DNA of 64,000 nt from Megamerina dolium (taxonomy: Eukaryota > Arthropoda > Insecta > Diptera > Megamerinidae): assembly GCA_963854835.1 (NCBI GenBank), contig OY978526.1, positions 58,957,149-59,021,148 on the forward strand, in the 5' to 3' direction. The notes beneath the pieces are model-generated. The model ran no database searches and was not told where the DNA came from. It saw nothing but the letters and a program-made list of their open reading frames with translations. Numbering within the stretch: the first letter of the stretch is position 1; the number at the start of each line of letters is the position of its first letter. Below are positions 34,491 through 44,780 of the stretch, piece after piece. The translations under genes were made by a program, and so were the position numbers.

Positions 34491-34915
34491 CTCGTTGATC
34501 ATCGTTTCTTTTAGTTTAATTTAATTCGTTTTTTAAACAGATTTGTTGTATCGACAACAACACAACATTATTGAAATTGAAGGTATACATAAAAAACTGT
34601 ACCTTACCTGCATACGTACATATATACACGTATATACCTGTACCTAAGTAATTTGTTGCTGATAACGCGATCATTGCTAATTTCTTTTATCTGAAATTCT
34701 ACCGCGGCAATGCTTCAATAATTTTGCATTGAGCAAATTCTTTTTTGAAACAGAGGACATTATATAGAAGAGTTTAGCTGTGCATGTACATAACTAAGTC
34801 GATCGATAAGCTGCTATATACGTAGTAACATAATAGTTCCGTTGCAAAATCGCCCGTTATTGAACCTGGTATTTTTCTAAAAATACCGTTTACTGTTCTG
34901 TTAACATTCTTCATC

Positions 34916-37900
34916 ATGGCGACAAAACAAGCTGCACAGTTGTCTCCAGAAAACATGGTAATTTTTTACAAGCGTAAGGCGCAATCAATTTATGCGAGGG
35001 CTCAGGCTATTGATCGTGCTCTTGAAGGTGACCGCATAAATTTGCTCACTGACGCAGATTTAAATGTGCGCCTGGAAAGCCTTGAGCAAATTTTTACGAC
35101 ATTTGGCTCAGCTCATGACAGCCTTGAAGAGCTAGATTTCAATGAGATTGGAGGCCAGCTTCGCAACAGCTTCGATGATTTGCTCATTGCACTACGGTCG
35201 CGCATACGGCATGAAATCAGCAAGCGTCATTCGCAAATGCCACCATGCTCAACCTTGCGACATGAACAGACAATGGAAGGGCAAACAATTATAATGCAAA
35301 GCCGACCACGGTTGCCTGAGCTCAAGTTGCCTACATTTAGCGGCAATTATACAGAATATACCGATTTCTGTTCAATGTTTTCAACTATAATTGGTAAGGA
35401 TCCTGATCTCACGGACGTCGAGAAGATGCAGCACCTGCGATCATCATTGAAGGGAGCAGCCTTAGATACCATTCGTTCGTTGGAGATCAGTGGATCAAAT
35501 TATATCGCTGCTATAGAGCTACTCGAAAAACGTTTTAATAATAAACGTCTTATTTTCCAGGCACACATCAGTGAGATTCTGGGTCTTCAAAGGGTGGAAT
35601 CTTCTTCTGCGGTGAAGTTGCGTGAATTGTCGGACAAAGTTAACGCTAACCTACGAGCGTTGCAGGGTTTTGGCAATCCTGAGCAAATAGCAGCCTGTAT
35701 AATTATACACACTCTTCTCCAAAAGGTGGATACCGCAACGCAGGCTAAGTGGGAAGAGACTGCTCCATTAGACGTCATACCCTCATGCGAACAATTTACG
35801 ACATTTCTTGAGAAACGCTGTCAGAAACTGGAAAATGTTGAGCATTCCATTGCCGCAAACACACGCATTTATCAGATGGGCAAGCGTACTAAAATTGCTA
35901 ACCCCAGTAGAAAATCTTTTGTATCCACTAACGGTTCCAGTGGCTGTGTTTTTTGTGACAGCACAGACCATTCTATATATAGCTGCAGTCGATTTAACAA
36001 CCTGTCGCCACAACTACGTCTCAAGGAGGCCAAAAGGCTTTCGCTTTGTTTAAATTGCCTTCGAGTAGGCCACCAACTCAAAGCGTGCAGTGCTGGTTTA
36101 TGTCGCTCCTGTGGTGCAAAACACCATAGCCTATTACATTTTGAGAATCCAAACAGGCAAGGAACCGCATTAGTAGAGCAGAAACCTCAATCGTCGCCGC
36201 AATACATTTCGCAAGCGCCACATCGTAATTTGGCTGGCCTTACACCTTCTTCGTTCACTTCTTCGGTTACTCAGAATCTCAGTTATGATGTCGTGCTGCT
36301 GGCTACTGCGGTTGTTAACGTCAAGAACAATGTGGGTACATGGGTACCATGCCGTGCACTGCTCGACTCCGGGTCGCAGTTGCACATCATCACATCTCGC
36401 CTTGCTCATCAGCTTCAGCTACGTAGAACCAAGTCGTCTGTCGCTGTGACTGGCCTTGGTGATTCTAGTTTCGAATCTGATGGTTTCACCGTTGACATCA
36501 ATCTTCGCTCTCAAACTTCCGAGTACTCAACGTGCATTACAGCTTTAGTGGCTCCTAGTATAACTGAAAATCAGCCCAATTTTACTCTGAGCATTGCATC
36601 GTGGAATATTCCTTCCAATATTCGATTGGCTGACCCGAATTTTCACAAGTCTGAGCGGATCGATATGCTTATAGGGGCAAGTCTCTTTTATGAGCTTTTG
36701 TGTGTTGGGCAAATCCAGCTCGCGCCTGGTCTGCCATTATTTCAGAAGACCAAATTAGGCTGGGTGGCTACAGGTGGCGATTCTCAATCACAAACTATAT
36801 CGGCTCTGTCTGCGCTGTCTACGTATACCGTTGAAAATGAAAACTACGGCCAACTTGATCAGCTGGTTCGTCGCTTTTGGGAACTCGAGAGCTGCTACAC
36901 CTCCATCGTCAAACACACAAAAGAGGAGTTGGATTGCGAGGCGCACTTTAAGGCAAACTACGTTCGATTACCGACTGGCGATTATTCTGTTCGTCTACCA
37001 CCCAAATCCAACATTGACTTATTGGGTGACTCCTATCAACAGGCATTTCGTCGCTTCTTGAATCTCGAGCGCAAATTGGAACGTCAACCAGAACTAAAGG
37101 TCCAGTATGCTGCTTTTATTCAGGAATATTTCAGTTTAGGGCACATGTCTTTGGTCAGAGCAGGCAATCAGCATCTTTGTAAATATTTTTTGCCTCATCA
37201 CTGCGTGTTGAAGGAAGACAGCACGACCACCAAACTCCGGGTCGTATTCGACGGTTCGGCAACTTCATCGTCTGGATACTCTCTAAATGATGTGCTAATG
37301 ACAGGACCTATCATACAACCCAAGTTGTTCAATATATTGCTGCGTTTTCGAACATTTCCAATCGCCTTAACGGGCGACATTTGCAAAATGTATCGTTGCG
37401 TTCGAGTATCAGAGCCAGACAGCTATCTGCAATGCATCCTGTGGCGAGATACGCCACAGCAACCAGTTCAGATTTTCAGACTCGATACAGTCACCTACGG
37501 TACGCGTCCAGCTTCATTTTTGTCAGTGCGATCAATGCATCAATTAGCCTTTGATGAGCAGCTCTCATTTCCTATCGGCTCTGAAATATTGCGGCGTGAT
37601 TTCTACGTAGACGATCTCATCACAGGTGGTAGCTCCGTTGATGAAGTAAAAGAGATTATGGATCAAGTCACTCATCTGTTAGCAAAAGGGCGTTTCAAAC
37701 TGCGTAAGTGGTGTTCCAATAACTTTGCTCTTCTTCAAGGTATACCACCCGAGGATACGGAAACTCTGCTCAAGTTCGACGATGGAAGCGACATCACGAA
37801 GACACTTGGTCTTATTTGGGATCCTGCATCTGATCGTTTGCTGTTCGCATTTTCGCCAACGATTGCGCCAGCAAAGCATTGCAAACGCTCGGTTTTGTCA

Positions 37901-40219
37901 ACGATTGCTCGCTTCTACGATCCGCTTGGCCTTATAGGCCCGATAATTTCCAAAGCGAAGATATTTCTCCAGCAGCTGTGGAGGGAAAGGCTCGATTGGG
38001 ATGAAAGTTTACCCTCATCGTTGGATTCATCGTGGAATAGTTTATGTGCAGAGCTTGGGCGTATACCAAAACTTAGTTTTCCTCGATTGTCAATGCCAAA
38101 GGGTGTTGTCGAAGTGCATGGATTCAGCGATGCCAGCGTCGATGCTTATGGGGCCTGTGTCTACGTCGTCTCCGGCAATGAGGAAGAAAGACAAGCACAT
38201 TTGCTTTGCTCAAAGTCGCGTGTTGCTCCTCTCAAGACTCTTACTATACCTAAGCTGGAACTAAGCGGTGCCACCTTGCTGGCGCAACTTATTCATGAGG
38301 TATCCGAAATGGAACTTTTTACATGCCCGTTTTATTGTTGGTCGGATTCAACAGTGGTGTTATCATGGATAAGCGACGAGCCCTCAAGGTTCCAAGCATT
38401 CGCGTCTAATCGTATAGCAGCTATACAAGAGTTGACAGCAGAAATGGAATGGCATTATGTGCCTACCAAACTTAATCCAGCTGACATTTTGTCTAGAGGT
38501 GCATCTCCCAGCGAACTCATCGAGTCATCACTTTGGATTCATGGTCCAGAGTTCTTGGCTGAAGGTCGAAATAAATGGCCCATGCCTTGCAATATGGTCA
38601 ATCCACTGCCAGAACTGCGAAAAAAGGTACTACTTGCGGCACCTCGGTTCATCGACATTACACTGGAATGCAAATATGCCACTTCGTTTACAAAGCTGCA
38701 GCACGTTTTTGCGTACGTCTACAAGTTTCGTCATCGCATTCGTTGCTCTGGGTTGACTATTGATTACATTCGACGAGGCACAAAACTGCTTTTGCGCACA
38801 ATGCAAATGGCCAGTCTTTGGGTCGACTACAGTGCTTTGCAAGCCGGTCAATGCGTAAAATCATCCAGTTGCATTGCATCTCTTTCACCATTTATCGACG
38901 ACCATGGACTGCTACGAGTTGGAGGGCGGCTGAAGAACTCTGCCCTAGATTTCGACGCACAACATCCAGTAATATTGCCTCGACGTCATCCGGTAACTAA
39001 CGCAGTCATCATGTATTTTCATAGACGGAATTTACACGCTGGACCTCGCGCCTTACTCGCTAATATTCGTCTGCAGTACTGGTCCATTGGAGGTCGCAAA
39101 ACAGTCTCAAGTGCTGTAAGTAAATGCACAATTTGTTTTCGAGCTAAACCGTACTTAGCAGAGCATATCATGGCAGACCTGCCTGACGATCGAGTTAACA
39201 CATCGTACGCATTTATGGTCACAGGCGTCGATTTTTGTGGCCCATTCTTTTACAAGAGCGAAATACGTAACAGGCAGGCCATAAAATGCTACATCTGCAT
39301 TTTCATATGCTTCGCTACCAAGGCCGTTCATATGGAGCTAGTCATGGATCTCTCCACGAACGCCTTTCTAAACGCACTCAAGCGTTTTATTCTCACGCGT
39401 TGTCGACCCGCACGAATATGGTCTGACAACGCTACTAATTTTGTCGGCGCGAGGAATGAGCTTGCCGATCTACGACGCCTTTTTCTTAGCGACGACCATG
39501 TCAAGGCTATTCACGAGTTTTGTTTGGACTATACCATCGAATGGCGATTTATACCACCTCGCTCTCCACACTTTGGTGGATTGTGGGAAGCAGCCGTAAA
39601 AACTGCGAAGCATCACTTTTATCGAGCAGTTGCATCTTCTGTGTTGAATTTTGATGAGCTGCGCACACTCGTTTGCCACATAGCAGCAATCATTAATTCT
39701 AGACCTTTGCTTCCACTTTCAGAGCATCCTGATGATCTAGACGTGTTAACGCCCGCGCATTTCATTGGGACGGCTCCCCTCTCATTGTTTGATGAACCTG
39801 ATTTAACAGGTCTTAACTTCAATCGCTTAGACCAGTGGCAGCGTGTGTCGTACTACCAACAAATCTTCTGGGCTCGTTGGCATGAAGAGTACCTAACTCT
39901 GCTGCAGCAGCGTTCCAAGTGGCGCCTACAGAAACTAAGTCTGTCTGTTAATGACGTTGTTCTGGTGAAGGACGAAAACTTGCCACCGCTCAAGTGGCCA
40001 TTGGCGAGAATCGTCAAACTTGTGAGTGGTTCAGATGGAGTATCAAGGGTTGCCGAGCTTAAGACGGCGGCTGGAGTAATCCGAAGAGCTGTCAGAAAGT
40101 TGTCTCCACTTCCAAAGCAGGATGAAGTTGAAGGCCGTAGCCCTCCAACGGGGGGAGAATGTTTGGTTATGCAGCCATCGTCAACAGCAAACCAAATCCA
40201 AGCAGCGCAGTCAACGTAG
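34916..40219 (+). CDS. BEL/Pao Gag-Pol polyprotein, 1767 codons
   Basis: Start ATG at 34916 lies 448 bp after the LTR. Domains in order (approximate residues): Gag with a DUF1759-type core beginning LPTFSGNYTEY (135-290); CCHC-type zinc knuckles CVFCDSTDHSIYSCSRF to CGAKHHSLLH (343-407); aspartic protease LLDSGSQ (482); reverse transcriptase with VVFDGSA (776), first Asp in LTGDICKMYR (818) and YVDD box (895); RNase H from GFSDASVDAYGA (1069); integrase zinc-binding part around HAGPRALL...CTICFRAKP (1375) and DDE core at GVDFCGPF (1437), WSDNATNFVG (1501) and HFGGLWEA (1552); C-terminal LKWPLARIV domain (about 1700). All catalytic residues are present. The last 20 codons lie in the 3' LTR. 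Confidence 0.97.
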   Translation: MATKQAAQLSPENMVIFYKRKAQSIYARAQAIDRALEGDRINLLTDADLNVRLESLEQIFTTFGSAHDSLEELDFNEIGGQLRNSFDDLLIALRSRIRHEISKRHSQMPPCSTLRHEQTMEGQTIIMQSRPRLPELKLPTFSGNYTEYTDFCSMFSTIIGKDPDLTDVEKMQHLRSSLKGAALDTIRSLEISGSNYIAAIELLEKRFNNKRLIFQAHISEILGLQRVESSSAVKLRELSDKVNANLRALQGFGNPEQIAACIIIHTLLQKVDTATQAKWEETAPLDVIPSCEQFTTFLEKRCQKLENVEHSIAANTRIYQMGKRTKIANPSRKSFVSTNGSSGCVFCDSTDHSIYSCSRFNNLSPQLRLKEAKRLSLCLNCLRVGHQLKACSAGLCRSCGAKHHSLLHFENPNRQGTALVEQKPQSSPQYISQAPHRNLAGLTPSSFTSSVTQNLSYDVVLLATAVVNVKNNVGTWVPCRALLDSGSQLHIITSRLAHQLQLRRTKSSVAVTGLGDSSFESDGFTVDINLRSQTSEYSTCITALVAPSITENQPNFTLSIASWNIPSNIRLADPNFHKSERIDMLIGASLFYELLCVGQIQLAPGLPLFQKTKLGWVATGGDSQSQTISALSALSTYTVENENYGQLDQLVRRFWELESCYTSIVKHTKEELDCEAHFKANYVRLPTGDYSVRLPPKSNIDLLGDSYQQAFRRFLNLERKLERQPELKVQYAAFIQEYFSLGHMSLVRAGNQHLCKYFLPHHCVLKEDSTTTKLRVVFDGSATSSSGYSLNDVLMTGPIIQPKLFNILLRFRTFPIALTGDICKMYRCVRVSEPDSYLQCILWRDTPQQPVQIFRLDTVTYGTRPASFLSVRSMHQLAFDEQLSFPIGSEILRRDFYVDDLITGGSSVDEVKEIMDQVTHLLAKGRFKLRKWCSNNFALLQGIPPEDTETLLKFDDGSDITKTLGLIWDPASDRLLFAFSPTIAPAKHCKRSVLSTIARFYDPLGLIGPIISKAKIFLQQLWRERLDWDESLPSSLDSSWNSLCAELGRIPKLSFPRLSMPKGVVEVHGFSDASVDAYGACVYVVSGNEEERQAHLLCSKSRVAPLKTLTIPKLELSGATLLAQLIHEVSEMELFTCPFYCWSDSTVVLSWISDEPSRFQAFASNRIAAIQELTAEMEWHYVPTKLNPADILSRGASPSELIESSLWIHGPEFLAEGRNKWPMPCNMVNPLPELRKKVLLAAPRFIDITLECKYATSFTKLQHVFAYVYKFRHRIRCSGLTIDYIRRGTKLLLRTMQMASLWVDYSALQAGQCVKSSSCIASLSPFIDDHGLLRVGGRLKNSALDFDAQHPVILPRRHPVTNAVIMYFHRRNLHAGPRALLANIRLQYWSIGGRKTVSSAVSKCTICFRAKPYLAEHIMADLPDDRVNTSYAFMVTGVDFCGPFFYKSEIRNRQAIKCYICIFICFATKAVHMELVMDLSTNAFLNALKRFILTRCRPARIWSDNATNFVGARNELADLRRLFLSDDHVKAIHEFCLDYTIEWRFIPPRSPHFGGLWEAAVKTAKHHFYRAVASSVLNFDELRTLVCHIAAIINSRPLLPLSEHPDDLDVLTPAHFIGTAPLSLFDEPDLTGLNFNRLDQWQRVSYYQQIFWARWHEEYLTLLQQRSKWRLQKLSLSVNDVVLVKDENLPPLKWPLARIVKLVSGSDGVSRVAELKTAAGVIRRAVRKLSPLPKQDEVEGRSPPTGGECLVMQPSSTANQIQAAQST
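40150..40159 (+). promoter_or_regulatory. Polypurine tract
   Basis: GGGGGGAGAA directly precedes the 3' LTR. Primes plus-strand DNA synthesis. It is translated as part of Gag-Pol. Confidence 0.9.
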
Positions 40220-40393
40220 ACAGCGTGGCCGAGGCGCTAAATACCATCAATACACATATATATACATATGTGCATCTATATACATATATTTACCTATGTA
40301 ATATTTTATTTACGGTTCTTTTATTTGAGGTCTTTAATTTTATAAGTAGCAATTATTAGTCAGTCGTGTTTTGATCGCTGATTAGACTACACA
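40160..40393 (+). repeat. 3' LTR of BEL element A
   Basis: 234 bp, identical by eye to the 5' LTR. The Gag-Pol stop codon (ending 40219) falls inside it. Confidence 0.96.
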
Positions 40394-40768
40394 GAGCGCT
40401 ATATATAAAAAACGGTTTGAAGCGTACTTCTTGACGAAGCATCCGCAGGGGCCAAAACGGACCACAGAGCAGGCCGCCAACTATATGGTGGCGACGCGTA
40501 CTTTTGGTACGACATCGTTTAACTGCTGCGAGTTGACTGGAAATGTTGATGACGAGCCAGACAGAGGTCCAAAACGGGAGATTTCGGTGTGGGAGAATAG
40601 GGCAGTAGCCAAGATTCTTTGAAAATATCCTTCAATTACCAAAAAAAAACTTACCGATCATGGAATAGATATATCACTAAATTCGATACGATACTTAAAG
40701 AAAAAAACATAGTTTACAAAAGTGTACGGAACAAACCTCTATTGTCACAAAAACATATTAGCTATTAA
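40394..40768 (+). pseudogene. Tc1-like transposase N-terminal part, interrupted by BEL element A
   Basis: Starting with the split third codon, the frame reads YKKRFEAYFLTKHPQGPK, EQAANYM, then a degenerate helix-turn-helix region and GNVDDEPDRGPKR. A single TGA (40620-40622) breaks it. The same frame then continues with KYPSITKKKL, HGIDISLNSIRYLKK, YKSVRNKPLLSQKHI to TAA at 40766-40768. This is the paired helix-turn-helix DNA-binding region of a Tc1/mariner-superfamily transposase. The catalytic domain is absent. The gene was already a relic, or decayed after the BEL insertion. Confidence 0.82.
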
Positions 40769-41783
40769 TTTGTATTCCAAATATACACTCGACACAGTTT
40801 AAATTTTTATTTGCCTTGTGCTGTTTCTCTATTATTACACCCTTTGGTTATACGTATGTAGTACAGTATATATTTTTTTTTACATTTTGCCATTTTGTTT
40901 GCTTACACAAAATTTATGGTCAAATTCGTTGATCGAAAAAACAAAACAAAAAATGAATGAAAAGCAACGTTTATTGAACAGTGTTTCGGTCACTTGGTTT
41001 TGGTTTTTGTATATGGAGTATTGATTATAGTTTAAGCTAATTTTTGCTCATTTCACATAATTTTTTTTTTCTTCAGCCAGCCATTCATACGTAAATAAAC
41101 ATATACGAGGCCATTGATTGGATTGAGTTTTGTGGACTAAATTAAGTTTTATAGAAAAAATACATCCAATTGCACATTCTTGCATAAATGCTAACATCAA
41201 TTTAAAGTATAACGGGTGATGAGACCTGAGTTTACTTTTGATGATGTGACATGTTAACCAGCCTACGAAATTCGAGGAGGTAGCACTTTTCTAAAATCCG
41301 AAACCGAAAAGAACACGTCAAAGTCGATCAGAAAATGTTTCGAAAGCTTAACTTCTGTAATACCCAAGCTTAGATACCCTACAACATAACAGATAGACAG
41401 ATGCCTATGCAGACAGATCTGTCACCTATTCTTGAAACAGATTACCATCATTATCGTTGACTTTTTAAATGTTGGCTGTTTTCTTTGACCCGCTTGGTAT
41501 CAACTATACAAATTGCCTTTCCGATGGAGAAATATAATTAAAAAACCCATTTTTTTTATGTGACATCTAATATAGACGTCACAGACAATTGATCTATTTC
41601 AGTGTACTGTACCTACTTATAGATTCACATCATACACAACACATATTCAGAAATGCACAACAGAAATGAACAAACAAAAGATTTCCACATATTTTCATGG
41701 TTCGTTAAACATTATGATCGCGAAGAAAAAAAAAAATTAACAATGAAAATAGCTTCATCAACAGTGAATCGAAGAGTAAACTT

Positions 41784-41787
<4 letters not shown>
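40769..41787. other. AT-rich DNA, nothing recognised
   Basis: Short ORFs only (for example 40818-41024), without motifs. Confidence 0.6.
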
Positions 41788-42490
<703 letters not shown>

Positions 42491-43356
42491 ATTATGGAGA
42501 AAATAATACGAGCCGCTGATCTACGACATAATGGCACTATCTTCAACAAAAGTGTCATGCTGTTGGCGTATGCCGACGATATTGGCATAATCGGCATTCT
42601 CAGAGTTGGAAAGAGAGTCGCGTCTCACGGTGAACGAGGGCAAGACGAAGTATCTAGTGTCAACAAACAAAGAGTCCCAGCGTCTTGGACAGCACGTCAC
42701 TGTTGACAACTACGCTTTTGAAGTAGTAAGGGACTTTGTCTATCTTGGAACCAGCATTAACAGCAGTAATGACGTCAGCTTGGAGATCATGCGTAGGATA
42801 ACTCTTGCTAACAGATGTTACTTTGGGCTGAGTAAGCAATTGAGAAGTCGAGCCCTCTCTCGAAGAACGAAAACTACACTCTACAAGTCTCTCATCATGC
42901 CTGTCCTAACATATGGCGCTGAATCCTGGACAATTTCCACCTCCGATGAGCGAATGCTTGGAGTTTTCGAGAGAAAAGTCCTACGCAAGATCTTTGAACC
43001 TATTTGCATTGGTGGCGAGTACCGAATAAGGTACAACCATGAGCTGTACGAGCTGTATGCCGATATTGACATAGTAAAGCGCATCAAAATCCAGCGGCTG
43101 CGCTGGCTAGGTCATGTCGAGCGAATGGAAGAACACGCTCCAGCTAAGAAGGTGTTATATTCGGAACCCGCTGGAGGACGGCGCAGAAGAGGAAGACCAA
43201 ACCTCCGGTGGAAAGACCAAGTACTGGAGAACCTGACGGCGCTTGGAATTTCTAACTGGCGCCAGCTAGCGAAGAACAGAGATGGCTGGCGAAGCATGTT
43301 ATTTTCGGCCTAAATCGATATTCGGTTGTTATGCCACATAAGAAGAAGAAGAATCT
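42491..43356 (+). mobile_element. RTE-like LINE, 5'-truncated copy with an (AAG)n tail
   Basis: Begins inside the RT domain (TTATGGAGAAAATAATACG) and runs to the 3' end CGGTTGTTATGCCACATAAG. It is followed by AAGAAGAAG rather than the TAAG repeat of other copies. Close in sequence to the 30.8-kb copy. No clear target duplication was seen. Confidence 0.9.
42494..43313 (+). pseudogene. RTE reverse transcriptase C-terminal fragment
   Basis: 42494-42600 encodes EKIIRAADLRHNGTIFNKS and the YADD box. A deletion of about 23 bp after GIIG and another of about 9-10 bp in the ESR(RMG)LTVNE region shift the frame. From 42606 a 235-codon frame runs through VDNYAFEVVRDFVYLGTSIN, the LTYGAE block, RLRWLGHVERM and RRRRGRPNLRWKDQ to the normal stop. 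Confidence 0.9.
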
Positions 43357-43435
43357 ATTTTATTTTACATTTTATTTTCTGTATCTTAAATATATTTAAT
43401 TCTAAAATACATTTTCCCGTTATTCATAGGATATT

Positions 43436-44350
43436 CAAGGTGCAACACTTATGTATTAAGACTGCCTCTAGAAAACACGATATCTGCTAATTTTTCGGTA
43501 TATTCGAAATATTATCCTCCTGATTCAATACACTTGTTACATCGATTTAATAGTGATTCAAACGCGTGTTCCAGCTCATTTTTCGGAATTGCCTCCCGTG
43601 CCCTCATCGAAGCCCGTTGTATGGTCTGAATGTCATAAAAAAAACAACCTTTCAACTTCAATTTCAGTTTTGAGAACAAAAAGAAGTCGCACGGTGCATA
43701 ATCAGGTGAATACGACGGGTGATTTAACACACAGACCTGGCTCCGAGCCAAAAATTAACGAACAATGAGTCCTGTGTGACTCGGTGTATTATCGTGCAAC
43801 AGAGACCAAGTTTTTGGATCGCGGTATTCTGGTCGAACACGACGGATTCTGGACATCAAACGCTTCAAAACTTCGAGGTAACATGCGGAAGTAACTGTTT
43901 GACCAGTTGGAACAAATTCTTTGTGGATAATTCCTTTGCTATCGAAGAATGTGATGGGCATTGTTTTGATTTTTGATGGAACTTTTCGTGTTTTTTTGGC
44001 TTGTGGTGTGTCATCCACAAACCGTTTATGCCATATAAAAACATTTGATCTTGATAAACAAGCATCGTCATACGCTTGCTGCATCATTCCGAATGTTTCT
44101 GATGCACTTTTACCAATCTTTGCTTGGAATTTAATGACCGCTCTTTGCTCCATGTTAAAATTTCAACATCAAACGAACACGTGTTTTGTAAAATGAATGT
44201 CAATAAACTTTATATCTCAACTAAATGCCATGAAATTTTGACAGTTAGTAGAGGAAGGTTGAAGCTTCAAAACGCATGTGCTCACACATAGATGGCGCGC
44301 TTGGTTGCTGAGATATGGTTGGAGTCTTAATACATAATTGTCACTTCTTG
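43436..44350 (-). mobile_element. mariner-family element, internally deleted, 915 bp (family M2, copy 3)
   Basis: Ends as in copies 1 and 2 (CAAGGTGCAACACTTATG on the left; complement of CAAGAAGTGACAATTATG on the right). TA follows on the right (44351-44352); on the left the two preceding bases are TT. It carries the same central deletion as copy 2 but is better preserved. Confidence 0.9.
43512..44153 (-). pseudogene. mariner transposase, internally deleted (best M2 copy)
   Basis: Minus strand from 44153: MEQRAVIKFQAKIGKSASET (helix-turn-helix start), QAYDDACLSRSNVFIWHKRF, then VDDTPQAKKTRKVP where about 100 residues with the first catalytic Asp are missing. It continues through ITFFDSKGIIHKEFVPTGQT and the second Asp in LLHDNTPSHT. 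A small frameshift at about 43753 leads into LARSQVCVLNHP, YSPDYAPCDFFLF (third Asp) and the end GGE(YFE). Confidence 0.9.
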
Positions 44351-44352
44351 TA

Positions 44353-44780
44353 CATGTATCGGGAAAATTAAAAATTCGTCAATGTTTTTAAATTAAAGAT
44401 TACCTTTAACTGATCCAAATTTGTAAGATTGTAAATGTTGATCAAATAGTTTTACGTCAATTAAATAGGAAAGTATATAAACGTTATCATTCTGAACTAC
44501 GAAATATTTTATTCTAAACAGTTTAATATGATTGTATTCAGCAACAAAATAATAGTTAGTTTTTTATCTAGTTCCTTTAAAATATATTTCTTAACAGATT
44601 TCACACCTTTCGAAACGAATTTTAATTGATGTTTGTATATTGTTATAATAATATTCTTCATTATTGAAATCTATAATGTGAGAAAAGTAAAAACTAAGAA
44701 TAGACTCCAAACCATTCTCACGAGTCATCAAAACGTTAGCAAACTTGATACCAGCCTTAATAGCTAAAGAGTGCGAGGGA
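44353..44780. other. AT-rich spacer
   Basis: No feature recognised. Confidence 0.6.

Larger units (their letters stand above)
34234..40393 (+). mobile_element. BEL/Pao LTR retrotransposon, intact and very young (element A)
   Basis: 6160 bp with two 234-bp LTRs that read identical throughout, TG...CA ends, and a perfect 5-bp target duplication GAGCG (34229-34233 and 40394-40398). It has a tRNA-Trp primer site, a GGGGGGAGAA polypurine tract and one continuous Gag-Pol frame. No env gene. All parts needed for retrotransposition look present, so recent or ongoing activity is likely. Confidence 0.97.

Noticed and set aside
35587..39822. Many ORFs in other frames within BEL element A
   Set aside because: Antisense and out-of-frame shadows of Gag-Pol; no independent motif.
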